A DNA stretch of 7,205 nucleotides, from the NCBI GenBank assembly GCA_002391065.1, contig DGRP01000030.1, positions 1 through 7,205 of the forward strand, given 5' to 3'. The position numbers were made by a program, and so were the translations under genes. Shown here one piece after another: positions 7,102 through 7,205 of the stretch (position 1 is its first letter; each line of letters begins with the position of its first letter). The stretch comes from Ruminococcus sp. UBA4385. Its GTDB lineage: Bacteria > Bacillota_A > Clostridia > Oscillospirales > Ruminococcaceae. Below the pieces are notes generated by a model. That model was not told the DNA's origin. It was given only the letters and a program-made list of their open reading frames with translations, and did no database searches.

Positions 7102-7168
7102 AGGCAACACCGCACGACCTCTGTGCATCAGATGCGCCGTCCAGATTTTTGTCAGATTGCCTAAATTC
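7095..7168. repeat. 74-bp symmetric repeat element (possible MITE or IS end)
   Basis: GAATTTAAGGCAA (7095-7107) is matched by TTGCCTAAATTC (7157-7168) in inverted orientation, with one extra A in the left arm. A perfect 11-base palindrome, GCATCAGATGC (7125-7135), sits at the centre, so the element is symmetric about position 7130-7131. It begins where the surface-protein homology ends. Terminal inverted repeats and small size suggest a miniature mobile element; alternatively the GGTGTTGCC end on the minus strand is the tip of a longer insertion sequence running out of the window. Confidence 0.45.
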
Positions 7169-7205
7169 GACGCAGGCTTGCTGACGCAAGTCAAGGAGAA
7201 TTTGG
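7169..7205. other. Unassigned sequence at the window edge with a small hairpin
   Basis: CTTGC (7177-7181) and GCAAG (7186-7190) form a 5-bp stem around TGAC. One minus-strand frame is open from 7204 down to 7058, crossing the symmetric element, but it has no start within the window and no recognisable product. It could be the continuation of a mobile element. Confidence 0.25.

Overview
The window has roughly even base composition, with Gram-positive style AGGAGG ribosome sites and intrinsic terminators. It carries a sortase-anchored CotH-kinase surface protein and several pieces of Firmicutes-type genes. This suggests a gut or rumen member of the Clostridia, most likely Ruminococcus or a close relative (inference from gene content only).

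Layout from left to right. (1) Bases 7-493, minus strand: decayed pieces of a partner-switching regulatory module. They are a GHKL (anti-sigma-type) ATPase fragment and a SpoIIE/PP2C phosphatase fragment that has lost the middle of its catalytic domain. The two are joined out of frame. (2) Bases 494-679: an intergenic region with a near-consensus sigma-70-type promoter pointing right, an imperfect direct repeat abutting its -35 box, and a strong ribosome site. (3) Bases 680-3418, plus strand: a 912-residue secreted, wall-anchored CotH-family kinase protein that starts at TTG. It has an InlB-B-like repeat, two Ig-like (Big2) domains, a CnaB-like domain, a Ser/Glu-rich stalk and an NPKTG sorting signal. 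(4) Bases 3419-3601: a convergent intergenic region with a 13-bp perfect hairpin and two further inverted repeats, serving as terminators for both neighbours. (5) Bases 3602-6784, minus strand: a 1060-residue, highly charged, apparently all-helical, soluble protein of unknown function with a Lys-rich tail. It is transcribed alone. (6) Bases 6785-7205: the promoter and ribosome site of the large gene, then a minus-strand terminator with a 12-T tract belonging to a gene remnant at 6909-7101 (a GIGGG-type surface-protein fragment). That remnant is cut at its 5' side by a 74-bp symmetric repeat element and unrecognised sequence running to the window edge.

The two intact genes converge and appear to be independent single-gene units. 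Nothing in the sequence shows that they work together. Both outer flanks are gene debris, so this looks like an accessory, rearranged locus. The least explained object is the 1060-residue helical protein. The most specific oddity is a CnaB-like domain lacking all three residues normally used for the intramolecular isopeptide bond.
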